Below are positions 46,625 to 58,102 of a stretch of DNA of 64,000 bases, piece after piece. The stretch is from Batillaria attramentaria (lineage: Eukaryota; Mollusca; Gastropoda; Batillariidae), in contig JACVVK020000054.1 of the NCBI GenBank assembly GCA_018292915.2, positions 782,001 through 846,000 of the forward strand, written 5' to 3'. The notes below the pieces were generated by a model that made no database searches, had not been told where the DNA came from, and saw nothing but the letters and a program-made list of their open reading frames with translations. The position numbers and the translations under genes are program-made. The stretch's first letter is position 1, and each line of letters begins with the position of its first letter.

Positions 46625-48135
46625 CAGCTGCATTAAAAGCTTTCAACCGTTCTTACGAAGACTATAAAGCAGCTACTCTCCTCCCCTCTGACAGTGATAA
46701 AAGAAAACTAACACTATGAAGCTAAAGATTCAAAACACGCGTAGGCAGAGACAAAGACCAAAAAAGTGAAACTGCTCTTTGAAACTCTGCATTAGCTGCA
46801 ATAAAAGAACTGGAAGACGTGTTCGCGAAGACTAAAGCTAGTACTTTTTACCCCCGTGACATCAAGAACAGAGTCAAAACGAAAACGTCTAAGTCTCTTA
46901 ACACTGGCACCTAATAAAGGCTCAAGAAATACCAGTTAAAAAAACTTCGCGTTTTCTTAAACAGACAATAGAAAGCTGATTTTTAGTCCAAGGTACTTAA
47001 TCGGATTGATGATCATTATCTGCTGAAATTCAATGCGTTTAAGTACCGCCCGCACGATTTAAGTCCTACAAGACAATACGCAATGGGTTTTTTTTTTGTT
47101 TTTTGTTTTTTTACATCCAGTCTACTCTTGTATTACTTCGCTTTTTTCGCCACATTTCGGTACATCGCTACCTCGATGGTACTGAGTCACAATGTAGTTG
47201 ATCTGAGAACATAAACACGTGTAGTGAACACTCAGTTCTAAGGACATGATTGTGCTGGCCAGCGGGAGGATGAAGTCTCTGTATCACATGAAAAAAAAGT
47301 ATCACAAGGTCATATTACAGCGCTTTGGCTGTGAGGTCTACCAACATATCTTTTCGAAATTTTCAGCTACTCTTTCTGCGATTTTCATTTCGGTCTATAC
47401 ATTGTGTACACGTGATCTTCCTACTTTTCCTGGAGCAAAGGGAGGGGGCGTGAAGGGGGGGGGGGGGAGAGGACACCTTCGTTGATCATAGATTTTAACG
47501 ACCATGGGTTCGTGTCCAAAAACAATCAAAACTGACGACGGATGTTCGCAAACATGATTCACCAGAAAACCTGGGCTCTTAATTAAACTCTGTATGCGGT
47601 TTGTTTGTTTGTTTGATCGGTTGGTTGGATGGCTAGCGTTTTGTCTGCATGGTTGCTTACTTGCCTGTTTGCTTGTTTGTTTGCTTTTTATAGCTTGTTT
47701 ACTGGTTACTGTTTAGCCCCTCTCTCTCTCTCTCCCCACTCACCACCCCTTCACTCCCCCCTCCCCCCCCCCCTCTCTCTCTCTGTGACACCCGGGCAGT
47801 ATTAACAAGCGGACATGTCCCTCCCATTTCACACTTTTCGCCGTAGGCATTGACACGAGCAATATGTTACTCCAGCGTTGGAATATTAGCCAAGCATTAG
47901 CGAGTCTTCCTGACTTCTTACTTTTTTTGCGTTTTGTTGCCTCGTGCAGTTAATTACATTTGACTCCCGTTTCCTACGTGCAGATAGTGAATTCTTTGGT
48001 GCGGTTAGAGCTTGCAAGTCCTTGGGGGCCACACTTATTTGGTTGGAAGATCTGGAAACAGCGCACGCCTTGTTCTTCGTTTGGTTTAAACATTTTTTTT
48101 AAATTATTGTGCATTGAAGGATCACCGTCAAACAG
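46625..48135. other. No gene seen
   Basis: Mostly AT-rich unique sequence; G14 near 47456, CT tracts near 47720-47785. A TTTCCTACGTGCAG acceptor-like site ends at 47983 without a clear donor. Confidence 0.5.
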
Positions 48136-48138
48136 TAA

Positions 48139-48254
48139 ACAGTATTATATTCTTCTTTTAGTCCTGTCGAAACTGCATCGGTGACAGTGCTTAACTACAG
48201 TATTATATTCTTCTTTTAGTCCTGTCGAAACTGCATCGGTGACAGTGCTTAACT
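48139..48254. repeat. Perfect 58-bp tandem duplication
   Basis: ACAGTATTATATTCTTCTTT...GTGCTTAACT at 48139-48196 repeats at 48197-48254 without visible change. Each unit has TTCTTCTTTTAG, a good 3' splice-site sequence. Confidence 0.96.
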
Positions 48255-48433
48255 ACGCTGAAGCAGTCAACAGGCTTTGAGTCAACACGGTTCAATATAC
48301 CGCCCCATCCTCCCGCTCCCCCCTTAAAACCTTAACTAAATAAATCCAAAATACAACCTGTCACGCATAGACGCAATTGACAATAGGTCAGTGCAACTGT
48401 GAATCAAAAGGGTTTCAAGACATAGGTCATAGA

Positions 48434-48685
48434 GGGAACAACAACAACAACAACAACAACAATAACAACAACAACAATAATAATAATAATAATAATAAGT
48501 ATCGTGCAGGCGCTTCATCAAATTTCTTGAACTGGCTCGAAGAGCCGCGACCTGAACCCAACACGTACGCTCACATGAACCACCCACATTCTCTCCCACG
48601 CTGGACATAAACATATTACAATCACGTGGTGCTAACGGTCAGCTCAGCTATTTAAGTTTCGGAATTTAGAAATGTAATTATTTCC
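48434..48685 (+). repeat. (CAA)n(TAA)n plus repeat family C
   Basis: CAA/TAA tract 48438-48498, then TTTCTTGAACTGGCTCGAAG, CCCAACACGTACGCTCAC and GCTGGACATAAACATATTAC. Confidence 0.88.
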
Positions 48686-48689
48686 AATT

Positions 48690-49600
48690 TTCGTGGGATG
48701 AACATTAGTGATATCATGCTAATGTTCAGCCTGCAGGCAGGCTATAATAGAAAATATGGCCTGGCCGCGGTCCCACTGTTTCTTTACGTTCAGGTTAAAC
48801 GACAAAAGATCAACAGGCAAACACAAAACATATATTTACAACTCAGTTATTTTCAAAATCAAACTACAGAACTTTGGAAACAGTTACCGTAAAGCTGGCC
48901 AATGCCAACCCCAAAACTATCTCCCCCCCCCCCCCCACACACACCCCTTTTTACAACCTACTGGACCCAGCTTCGCCCCCCCCCCCCCCCCAACACTCCC
49001 AAACAAACCCCCTACGAGACTCAAATACATAAAATGATTTCGAGTCAACAACTTCCAAACTTAAGCAGCGTTGTTATGGAGACAGTTACTACCGTGAAGC
49101 CGACCCTTTCCCCCCCAACCTCCGGCTCATCACCTATACCCACCGCTAAAACATACCCCCCCCCCCCCCACACACACACACCCTCTACCCCTCCCCTCCC
49201 CACCACCCTTATTAACCCTCGAATGCATATCAAACCTGCATGGGGGGTGATTAGGGGGTGGGGGGAGGGACTCCTCCAGCTATACCTTCACCGTACACCA
49301 TTGCTTTGACAAACGGCATTTGCCTACCCGCAAGGGACCCGGATTGATTGTGTGGTAATTAATAAAAGCCACGGGCAGGATTTTTCCAATAACAAACGGC
49401 ATCACTCACAAAACGCTCGCCTGCTCATGCAAAACTCCGGGCTAGCCCTCACAAAGGCAGTAAATCTTACTGGCTAGCGGTGGCAGTGGTAAGATAATCG
49501 GGGAGAGCGTCGTTAGTACTGAAAACAAAGTCTCATCTGCGCACGGGGAGGTGTAGTCAATATTGACGGGAGTGGATCCGGTGCTACCCCGCTTCGAAAG
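48690..49600. other. No gene seen
   Basis: Four C-runs with short CA repeats (48920-48945, 48977-48991, 49158-49180). Proline-rich frames are artefacts. Confidence 0.5.
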
Positions 49601-49610
49601 TTTCCATGAG

Positions 49611-49782
49611 AGTGGGTGGGTGTTTTAGAGGTTTAACGTCTTTTTCCATCACATGTGGGCGATATCGAAGACGGGGCAACGAGAAAAAGCCCAGCACAAA
49701 TATTTGGCCCAAGCCGGGATTCAAACTCACGACCCGAGCATTGAAAGTCCAACGCTCTACCGCTCGGCTATCCCGGTTGCCC
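49611..49782 (-). mobile_element. SINE family A, full length, 11-bp target duplication
   Basis: Inverted tail AGAGGTTTAACGTC, body CAGCACAAATATTTGGCC, head GTCCAACGCTCTACCGCTCG. GTTTCCATGAG lies at 49600-49610 and 49783-49793. Confidence 0.96.
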
Positions 49783-49879
49783 GTTTCCATGAGGATTGCA
49801 CGCTCTTACGCAAAGCGATTGTTTGAAATATTAGCTTGCATACGTCTTTGCGTTGTAGTAAGGCGTTCGCCAAGCATTT

Positions 49880-50035
49880 TCTGGCTAATAAATGGTCCAT
49901 TTCTTGAACTGACTCAAAGCGCCGCCAGCTGAACCCAACACGCACGCTCACGTGAATCACTCGCATTCTCTCACACGCTGGACATAAACGTATTACAAAC
50001 AATTACATAATGCTGCTCAAATCTGAAAGTGGAAA
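49880..50035 (+). repeat. Repeat family C copy
   Basis: TTCTTGAACTGACTCAAAGC, CACGCACGCTCACGTGAATC and GCTGGACATAAACGTATTAC. This copy has no trinucleotide tract before it. Confidence 0.85.
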
Positions 50036-50437
50036 CACTTGACGCTACTGTTTGCTAACACTCTTTCATGGCGGTCCTGCTATCGAAGTGGGAGCCGCAC
50101 CAGAACCACACACGTCCGTTTTGATTACACCCAGCGCTGCGAGGTACTACAACAGCACACTATCGGATTGTCAGGAGGGGGAATGTCAGATGCAAGAAAC
50201 GGTCATAAAATACCTAGCGACTGGAGGGGCGTTTACGCGTAATTGGTTTAACTATGCAGAGTAGAGACGAGTTCTCTTTCAATTATCTTGTTTCAGTGAA
50301 CAGAAGACAGGAGCGCAGCGCAGTTACAGGCTTGTATTACAGTGTTGCAACTGCACGTTAGGAGGGTGGTGGGGTGGGAGGTTGATGGGTTGCGGGAGGG
50401 GAGTGGGTTACATGGAGGATAGAGAGACAAAGAAATA

Positions 50438-50441
<4 letters not shown>

Positions 50442-50507
<66 letters not shown>

Positions 50508-50560
50508 TGACAGAATGAGACAGACTGACAGAATGAGACAGACTGACACAGACTGACAGA
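50442..50560. repeat. (AG)n(CAGA)n(CTGACAGAATGAGACAGA)n
   Basis: AG tract, then CAGA units, then a small degenerate 18-bp repeat; another AG tract lies at 50627-50655. Confidence 0.95.
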
Positions 50561-50624
50561 CACATGACAAGAAAAGAAGTTAAGCAGCAGGTGACATGTT
50601 AACCTATATTTTGTGCATTTTAAA

Positions 50625-50659
<35 letters not shown>

Positions 50660-50660
<1 letters not shown>

Positions 50661-51300
50661 ATACAGTTTGCATGAAACTAATCCATTCTCCCCTTCCTCA
50701 ACATGTTTATGACCTCACAATAATTATAACCCATCACTCTGATCACTATTACTGTCACGTCTTGTTTATTATTATTGCAAGAAAATAATTCAGGAAGGCG
50801 AAATTCAACCTGGAAGCAGAATGACCTAACTGTGACCTTGAATGTCCTTAAAAATGTTTTATCCCCCCATCCACGCGTTAATTCTTATTTGAAATTTAAT
50901 AAGTTTGCAGCATACACATAAAGAAGAGAGAGTGAGAACGAGAAAGACAAAAAAAGTCGACTTGACACATCGTAATAAAGAGAAAAATACGGACGAGAGG
51001 AGAAGGAAAAAAAATTAACACCCTAAGGATATCACCTTCTTTGCGCTTGGAAACCCTGGGTCAGGTCGACCCGAGAATTCACCGCGGATTACCAAGGAGA
51101 TTACAAAACGCGCGGCTAAAATCAGATTTATCTCGAGAGTGTGAGTGGTGTTTTTTTGCTGGTCCCTCATTGCTCCAGCTCGCGCCACCCATCACCCTAC
51201 ACCTTTTCTCTTCATTTTACGATGTCTAGAACTGACTCTCCCCGTCCACAGTACGCCATGCCCCCCCCCCCCGGCCCCCTCCTTCCCGAACACATACACA
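50660..51300. other. No gene seen
   Basis: AT-rich, nothing recognised. Confidence 0.5.
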
Positions 51301-51321
51301 CGCACTAGCAGACACGCGCAG

Positions 51322-51391
<70 letters not shown>

Positions 51392-51549
51392 CCCCCCACC
51401 CTCCCACACACACACAAAATAAGTGCAGAATTCACCCCCCCCACCCCCCACCCCCCCACACACACACACACACACACACACACATTCGTAAGCACGCACA
51501 CATCCTTCCATAACAAACACCCACACACGCACCCCTCCCCTCCCACCCA

Positions 51550-51580
<31 letters not shown>

Positions 51581-51600
51581 CGCGGGGACACACACACGCG

Positions 51601-51660
<60 letters not shown>
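51300..51660. repeat. Compound (CA)n with CGCGGGGA and C-rich interruptions
   Basis: Several CA blocks (51324-51390, 51459-51484, 51558-51582, 51605-51660). Two copies of CACGCGGGGACACACA lie near 51581-51605. Confidence 0.97.
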
Positions 51661-51661
<1 letters not shown>

Positions 51662-51669
51662 CGCTCTCT

Positions 51670-52260
51670 TACCCTTTCTCACCCCCTTTATTCTCAAGTG
51701 GATGATCCGTCTCTATGTGTGGCTTCAGTCAGGAGGCCTAATTAGTTCTAAAAGATGAAGTGAGCTACCGTGACACCCTCGCTCCCCAGCCCATGTCACG
51801 ACTATCGCGGTTTGTAAAATACGATCAAATGCAGCCACAGTAGCACACCGGTATGGAACCGTTTTCCGGGAAAACTACGGCAAACAGACTAATGAAATTT
51901 ACACTTGTGCGTTCTAAGCAAGGAAATAAGCAGAATTTTCTCTTTAAAAACGTGTTTTTGTGGTGGTTTTTCCAGTTGTGATTTGCGAATTTTCATTTGT
52001 TTCTTTGTGTTTTTGATGTTGTTGTCTTTTGTGATGTTGTTTTATTTTCCCCGTTCTTTTGCGGTCGTTGATTTTTGTTTTCTTCCCTAATAGGGAACAA
52101 ATAAATGCATGAGACCCTTTGTTCAATAAAATATTCACTTTCAAGGGAGCAGGTGACATCACTTATCCTTGATTAATTTCCATCTACACAAAATACCATG
52201 CGGCCACTGCCGTGCTACAGACAAAGTGAAAGGATATCATTTTCCCAATCGCCAAAAAGT
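51670..52260. other. No gene seen
   Basis: Unique-looking; T/G-rich at 51950-52080. Confidence 0.5.
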
Positions 52261-52310
52261 GTTAAGGATACCCCCCGCCCCCCCCCCACACACACACACC
52301 ATCACCAAGA

Positions 52311-52395
52311 CCCCCCCCCCCCCAAAAAAAAATAAAAATAAATAAAATTAAAAAAAATAAATAAATAAAAAAAAAATAAAATAAAAAAATATCCA
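52311..52395. repeat. Poly(C)-poly(A) tract running into (AAAT)n
   Basis: C13 (52311-52323) then A9 and AAAT-rich sequence. Confidence 0.95.
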
Positions 52396-52436
52396 AGTTT
52401 ACAAAAATATCCGTAAAAAAGAAAGAAATCATCTTC

Positions 52437-52580
52437 TACCTAATACATTTCGTACCGCACATGAGTATCCCACATTTTCGACTCATTTTCGGTTTTTCGG
52501 TTCCCTGACGGATCTCACTGCAGCTAACACGAGTATAATGAAAGTGCAACACTCCCATTAAGCCAAATTGAACGGCCTTT
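52437..52580 (-). repeat. Repeat family B copy
   Basis: Inverted CATTTCGTACCGCACATGAG, CACTGCAGCTAACACGAGTA and AAAGTGCAACACTCCCATTA. Confidence 0.85.
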
Positions 52581-52861
52581 TTTTTTCCAGTCCACTGCCG
52601 TTTGCAAACCGTAACACCCTCATCTGGCGTTTTTCCACTCCGCATCACCACGTTTCTCCAACGACCGTCTTCTAAATTTAAAAAAGAAAAAATCTTCGCA
52701 CCGGAAAAACGCTTTGGAATTTCCGGTTGTCGGTTAGAAAGAATAGAGCCGTTTGTCATCCCCGAAACCAACTTGTACTAATACATTTCTACCATCAAAA
52801 TGGCGGCTTTGGCTGACAGTACTCGTCGTCGAAACGTCCGAAGCGGCTGGTCACCGGAAAC

Positions 52862-53049
52862 GGGGTGGGGTGGGTGTGGGTGGGTGGGTGTTTGGGGGTT
52901 TAACGTCCTTTTCCACCACATACGGGTGATATCAAAGTCGGAGCAACGGTGAAAAAGCCAGCACAAATATTTGGCCCCAGCCGGGCAACGAACTCACGAC
53001 CCGAGCATTTTAAGTTCAACGCTCTACCATTCGGCCATCCCGGCTCCCC
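52862..53049 (-). mobile_element. SINE family A, full length, 12-bp target duplication
   Basis: Inverted tail GGGGGTTTAACGTCC, body, B box and head CTCTACCATTCGGCC are complete. GTCACCGGAAAC lies at 52850-52861 and 53050-53061. The tail repeat is expanded (GGGT/GGGTGT). Confidence 0.96.
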
Positions 53050-53165
53050 GTCACCGGAAACACGTGCGTCCACATATATAATGAGTTTGTTTGACCCCAC
53101 GTGGATAACTAACTGACAAAGACTAATTTTTCATTATCCATTGTCTTCCATGTGACAAAACACAG

Positions 53166-53293
53166 TTTCAATGCTCGGGAGTACGAATCCCGGCTAGGGC
53201 CAAATATTTGTGCTGGCCTTTTTCTCGTTGCCCCGTCTTTGACATATCACCCTTACGTGGTGGTAAAGGACGTTAAACTCATAAGCATCCCTC
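53166..53293 (+). mobile_element. SINE family A, 5'-truncated
   Basis: Starts inside the head at TCAATGCTCGGGAG and continues through ACGAATCCCGGCTAGGGCC and AAATATTTGTGCTGGCC to GGACGTTAAACTC. Confidence 0.9.
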
Positions 53294-53299
53294 CACTCC

Positions 53300-53890
53300 C
53301 CTTCACAAATCAAGACATCTGACCAGGCGCAGTACCTATGAGCTACCACGCCTCTGCAATCTTCTCCGGCGCAGTAGCCCGCCCCTCCTCCACCCCCCTC
53401 CCCTTCCCTCATGCCGACAGAATTCGTCTCTACTCTCCACAAACGGCCATTCAGACGTCGGCACATTTCCACCGTCAACATTTATCAGTTTTATTGGAGT
53501 GTTTGCTTTTTATTCGCCTTTGAGTGTTTGCGCAGCAGGGGCTTCAAGTTTTGTGTTGTTTAGAGCAAGTGCGGTCGTCCATTTAACGGAGCGAACGTGC
53601 GGGAAGAAAATGTCTCTCATCTCACACTCGCAATGAAGGGGCGTCGGAAAAAAATCTTTTGGATAGGTTTTTTTGTTTTTTTTTTAATAGGAGAAGGTTG
53701 CGACCCTAACGGTTTTAACTTGACACACAAATTTAAATTTCAGATTTTTTTTCCTTAAATGATTCATACTTTCCTTTCCCTTGAACGTATCATTTCTTGT
53801 AACAAGAGAAACTGAGTGATGACATGCTTATAATTTATGACAGGTGTCAACTGAGTGTCAGTTTCGACTCCAACTATCAACTCAAACATT
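53300..53890. other. No gene seen
   Basis: Unique-looking sequence. Confidence 0.5.
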
Positions 53891-53895
53891 ACTAT

Positions 53896-54130
53896 GCAGT
53901 CATCACAAAAAGTCAAGGACCACTTTGCAAAATTACCCACATAACTCAATAAAGACACTGTGATGTGCCGCCTTGCCTGTCTGTAAAAACCAAACAAGTG
54001 AGCAGTATCCAAAACCAAAGTTTCAGTCTTCTACATTAATTTTTGTTCAAATTGTCATCCGGTGCGTGTTCTTTGGGGATAATTTTGACTGAATTTTTGG
54101 GACATTTTTGTTGAATTCAAACTGTGCCGG
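53896..54130 (+). mobile_element. Diverged relative of the 6665-7090 MITE, right TIR lost
   Basis: CAGTCATCACAAAAAGTCAA followed by GGACCACTTTGCAAA matches the left TIR. Interior CAAACAAGTGAGCAG matches CAAACAAATGAGCAC of the other copy. The right end is not recognisable. Confidence 0.7.
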
Positions 54131-54374
54131 GATGTTCGTGAAGCATATGATTATAAAATGACGCACAACAGGGCGTCACATCAGCGTCACGGACCGATTC
54201 ATTTTTTGAAATGATTGAGTATTTACCGTGGTGTTGAATAGAAGTTTGTAGGCTGTACTGAGCTCCCTTTGAAGTGCTAATCGTCTCCACAACACAATGC
54301 AATGCACACACAGATATTATCAGTGGCATCACTATTATCATCACTACAACTTCATTAATCATGAATTATTGCGC

Positions 54375-54523
54375 TTCGGTCGTAGACACGCCGTATTCAC
54401 GTTGCTCGGGTCGTGTGTTCGAATCCCGGCTGCGGACATACATTGGTGCTGGCCTTCTTCCTCTATGCCCCGTCTTTGACATCACCCACACGTGGTAGAA
54501 CACACCCACCCACCCACCGATTC
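54375..54523 (+). mobile_element. SINE family A, diverged
   Basis: TTGCTCGGGTCGTGTGTTCG, AATCCCGGCTGCGG, CCCGTCTTTGACATCACC and a CACCCACC tail lacking most of GGACGTTAAAC. Confidence 0.85.
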
Positions 54524-54544
54524 CTTTCCTACCAAGGCGGACAG

Positions 54545-54670
54545 AATTATGTCCTATCATTTCAGCGCCAAGTGGACACTATTCAGGACAAATGTCCTAC
54601 AATTTTACAGTCAGCCACCACGTTTGTCCTACAATAGTTCCCATGGAAATGAGGCTCTGGCGTAGACAGC
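54545..54670 (+). repeat. Repeat family L copy
   Basis: GGACAAATGTCCTACAATTT and TTTGTCCTACAATAGTTCCC match 40970-41015. The ATGTCCTA motif recurs several times within it. Confidence 0.55.
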
Positions 54671-55048
54671 TGCGGTTTGCTGCACCAAGGGAGAGTTGAT
54701 TACGGACCTCACTCAGCATACCAGTAAATATAATCGCCAACAGGCATTTCTTTACTGCGATAGCTCCTTAGCTTCAGCATGCCCGACCAAATCAAGTGCA
54801 GTTAAGTATTTAATGTGTGTGAGGACTTTACTTTCACTGTCGTTAAGCTACGGCAGGTCGTAAACTGGTCTTCGAGCTAACAGCTTCTAAATCAGTTTCT
54901 AACGTTCGAAACAATAAAGCACTGCCATTGTCATTTTTTATCACTTTTTTTTTTAACCTGCTGTCTCTTTTCTTTATCATGTTAGTGTAGTAAGTTGCGA
55001 AAGGTTCATTGTGCCTATAACATTTGCCGTTGTCATCTGAAGGAATTG

Positions 55049-55107
<59 letters not shown>

Positions 55108-55131
55108 CTCTCTCTCTCTCTCTCTCTCCCT
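55049..55131. repeat. (CA)n(CT)n compound microsatellite
   Basis: CA 55049-55104, then CT to 55131. Confidence 0.98.
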
Positions 55132-55199
55132 CTGTGTACTGTATTCACACCCCAACCCTTGTCACCCTCCCTCCATCCTCCTGTAGTACAACTCTACGT

Positions 55200-55695
55200 T
55201 TCTGACTGAGTCCCCCCCCCCCCTGCTCGTGCCAGGGTTAAAACATAATTGCGTGAGGGGCGAAGTGTTTTCGCCCACTCCCCGATCCGGCTCCCATTGA
55301 TTTTACCATCTGATTTCAAGTGGGAACGTTTTCTCTCTACACACGCGGGCCCCTGGGCCAGCCGTCGTTTAAAAGTTATTTCTGACTTCGACCCTCTCCC
55401 TAGAGTTCAGGGGCATTCAAGAGTTTAGCGGTAACATGTGATTCGATTCAGATAACTGTCGCGAGGAAATAATGGCGAGCCACGTACGCGTGGTGCTGAG
55501 GGGGGAGAGAGAGAGAGAAAAAGAAGAAGAAGGAAAAAACCACCAACCAAACAAAAAAAAACAACAAAAAAAACTTAGAGTGCACTTGAGAAAATAGTGA
55601 ACAAAGGACACGCCTGGCACTATTGGGACAACGGCTGTCTACTTTCTACTAGCTGTCCTAGACCTGAAAAGGGAAGGAGGGACACCGAGTTCTGT
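55200..55695. other. No gene seen
   Basis: Unique-looking; A-rich 55518-55575. Confidence 0.5.
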
Positions 55696-55702
55696 GATTG
55701 CA

Positions 55703-55756
55703 AGAGTAGTAACAGTAGCAGCAGCAGTAGTAGTAGAAGTAGTAGTAGTAGAGAGC
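55703..55756. repeat. (AGT/AGC)n trinucleotide repeat
   Basis: AGTAGCAGCAGCAGTAGTAG and similar; the same triplet class as 56355-56645. Confidence 0.95.
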
Positions 55757-56167
55757 ATCTGGCAATGCAGTGGCCAACGATTTACGGCAATACCTTTTCA
55801 TAGAGCCACTTTCCTATACCTATCAAAGAGAAATACGCCCATCCTCTGCTGGTGACCTAATTTATTTCATGACAGGCGGGGTTGTCAGTTTCTCCGTGTC
55901 TTCTCGGCGTGCCAGTCAGTGAAACAATCTAAAATTACATTTTCACTGCGTGTTTCTGCAAACCTTCCGAGTCCTTTTCAAAGAACGGAACGATTCCCAA
56001 AAATAATACTCTGAGGTCATTCACTGACGTCATTGTTTCTTGCTTTCTCATCAAGGTTTAAAGATCGACGTCAATTACTGAGCGTAATTAGCTTTTGACG
56101 TCATTGTCACTTGAGGCTTACTTTTGTAGACCTGTATATTTTAGGTTAATTTCGATATGTCACATTA

Positions 56168-56249
56168 ATGTGACCCTCCACACGAATGAGTCGTCTTGTA
56201 ACATGAACAAATAGCACAAGAAGACTCATTTCATGGTGGAGGGTCACAT
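56168..56249. repeat. Inverted repeat hairpin TGTGACCCTCCA, about 32-bp arms
   Basis: Left arm ATGTGACCCTCCACACGAAT and GAGTCGTCTTGT; right arm ACAAGAAGACTCATTTCATG and GTGGAGGGTCACAT, with a 16-bp loop. It may be a fold-back MITE or a hairpin-forming transcript piece. Confidence 0.85.
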
Positions 56250-56354
56250 TTTTCACCTCGCGTTTTCACGGGAAATTCACTTCTCTCTGATTGGCATACG
56301 AAAGTGGCTCCACAAAAAGCTATCTCTGAAAATCGTCGGCGATTGCAATACCAC

Positions 56355-56645
56355 AAGCAGCAGAAGTAGAAGTAGTAACAGAAGTAGAAGTAGTAACAGT
56401 AGCAGCAGCAGCAGTTGCAGTAGCAGAAGAAGAAGAAGAAGAAGCAGTAGTAGTAGCAGAAGAAGCAGCAGTAGTAGTAGTAGCAAAGAAGAAGAAGCAG
56501 CAGTAGTGGTAGTAGCGACAGAAGAAGAAGCAGCAGTAGTGGTAGTAGCGACAGAAGAAAAAGCAGCAGCAGTAGTAGTACTAAAAGAAGAAGCAGCAGT
56601 AATATTAGCAGAAGTTGTAGAAGTAGTAGAAGTAGTAGCGGTAAT
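56355..56645. repeat. Long purine-rich (AGC/AGT/AGA)n array
   Basis: About 290 bp of AGN triplets with a duplicated 45-bp block (AAGAAGCAGCAGTAGTGGTA at about 56492 and 56525). Open on both strands by composition only. Confidence 0.95.
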
Positions 56646-56689
56646 TGTTGTAGAGAATAGTATCGTGACATGCAACATACACCTGTAAC

Positions 56690-57160
56690 TGATCCTCCCT
56701 ATAAACATGCTTCCCCAAAAGATACACCTGGTACACCGATTGCGTGCAGGTGCACTCTTGTGAATGTCATCCCCAGCCTCTGCCCTGGAGACAGTATCAC
56801 CCACTACCAGCCTCCGGCACAGTGCAGCGTGTATTTCCGTGATGCTCTGGCATATTACGCTATCCTCCTAATCGTCTTTGCCTTGTCACATGAGGCTCTG
56901 AGCGCTTTATGCTCTACGCACATCACACGTCATTTGTGAGGCTGTTCTTTCGCTTGTACGAAACCGAGCACCGTTTGGCGTTTTGTCGTTAATGATGCTT
57001 TCGGTCCCTGAACACTGGATCATAACCTGCCTTCACTATAGCGAGGGTTCCTTCCCATAACGCTCTCTCTCTCTCTCTTCATTCTATCTGCATCGAAAGT
57101 AACCTCTGGCAGGGAACCTTCGATATGTGTTTGTCCAATGGTTGGTTTTTGCACAGCTGT
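56690..57160. other. No gene seen
   Basis: An 89-codon plus-strand frame (56670-56939) has no motif or splice support. Confidence 0.45.
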
Positions 57161-57162
57161 AG

Positions 57163-57342
57163 TGGGGAACCGGGACAGCCGAGCGGTAAGTCGTTGGACT
57201 TCCGGTGCTCAGGACGAGAGTTCGGATCCCGGCTGGGGCCAAATATTTGTGCTGGCCTTTTTTCTCGTTGTCCCGTCTTTGATATCAGCCATTTGTGGCG
57301 GAAAAAAGACGTTAAATAGATATCCCCAAATACCCACCCACA
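57163..57342 (+). mobile_element. SINE family A, full length
   Basis: GGGGAACCGGGACAGCCGAG, GAGTTCGGATCCCGGCTGG, AAATATTTGTGCTGGCC and AGACGTTAAATAGATATCCC; the tail has a small insertion. No clear target duplication. Confidence 0.95.
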
Positions 57343-57344
57343 GT

Positions 57345-57885
57345 TAAAAAAAGCTTAGTGCAAAACTTGGAGGCAAACAGCAGTTGCTCGCTCTCTCTCT
57401 CGCTCTCTCTCTCTCTCGCAGAGGGACTCCGGTTTTTAGGTACAAGACAATTTAACAAAATAAGCGAGCAGATGCTTCCTGTAAGCCGAAAGGAAGAGGC
57501 CACGGAACCGTCTCCTAGAAAAGAACACACTTGGACACTCCGGGGTAAAGCCGAATGAATGATGGGAGGGGTGGGCGACCAAGGATACAGATTTCCCTTG
57601 CCCGTGCCTGCAGGGCCAAAGCAAATTTTAAATCGAGCATCGCCAGGCATGTGGGTCGTGCTGCTGCTGAGGTGACGCTGACCCAAAGCACGTTCAGTTC
57701 GTACAACTCGTGAAGTGAAACGGATGTCAATGACATTTTAGTGAGTTTGTTTGTTTGTTTATTCTATACTTTCAAATAAAAATGCATTGTGATAGTATTA
57801 TCTGCAACTTTGGTTTGTTCCAGGCAGATTTTTATATCTATTTAGATCTTGTTTTACGGAATAGCTTTTTACCCTTTTAACGACC
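57345..57885. other. No gene seen
   Basis: Short CT tract at 57390-57418; otherwise unique-looking. Confidence 0.5.
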
Positions 57886-57924
57886 TGGCAGAGGCAAAGT
57901 TTTGCTTAGCCGCGAATTAGTCTT

Positions 57925-57968
57925 TGTTGCTTGTGCGGCGTTAAACCCTAGATAACTAATTAACTAAT
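57925..57968 (+). mobile_element. Second-type SINE tail
   Basis: TTGTGCGGCGTTAAACCCTA followed by GATAACTAATTAACTAA. The same ending as 3024-3064; widespread in molluscan genomes. Confidence 0.6.
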
Positions 57969-58102
57969 GTTCCACTGCTCAGAACGAATCGAGAGGTCCA
58001 CGCCGGAAGGAATTATCGCTACAGACAGAGAAAAGAAAGATAGTACGTTCTAGCAGGGAACCCTCGGAATGTTCAGTCTGGATATGTCTGCAGTTGGGTC
58101 AA

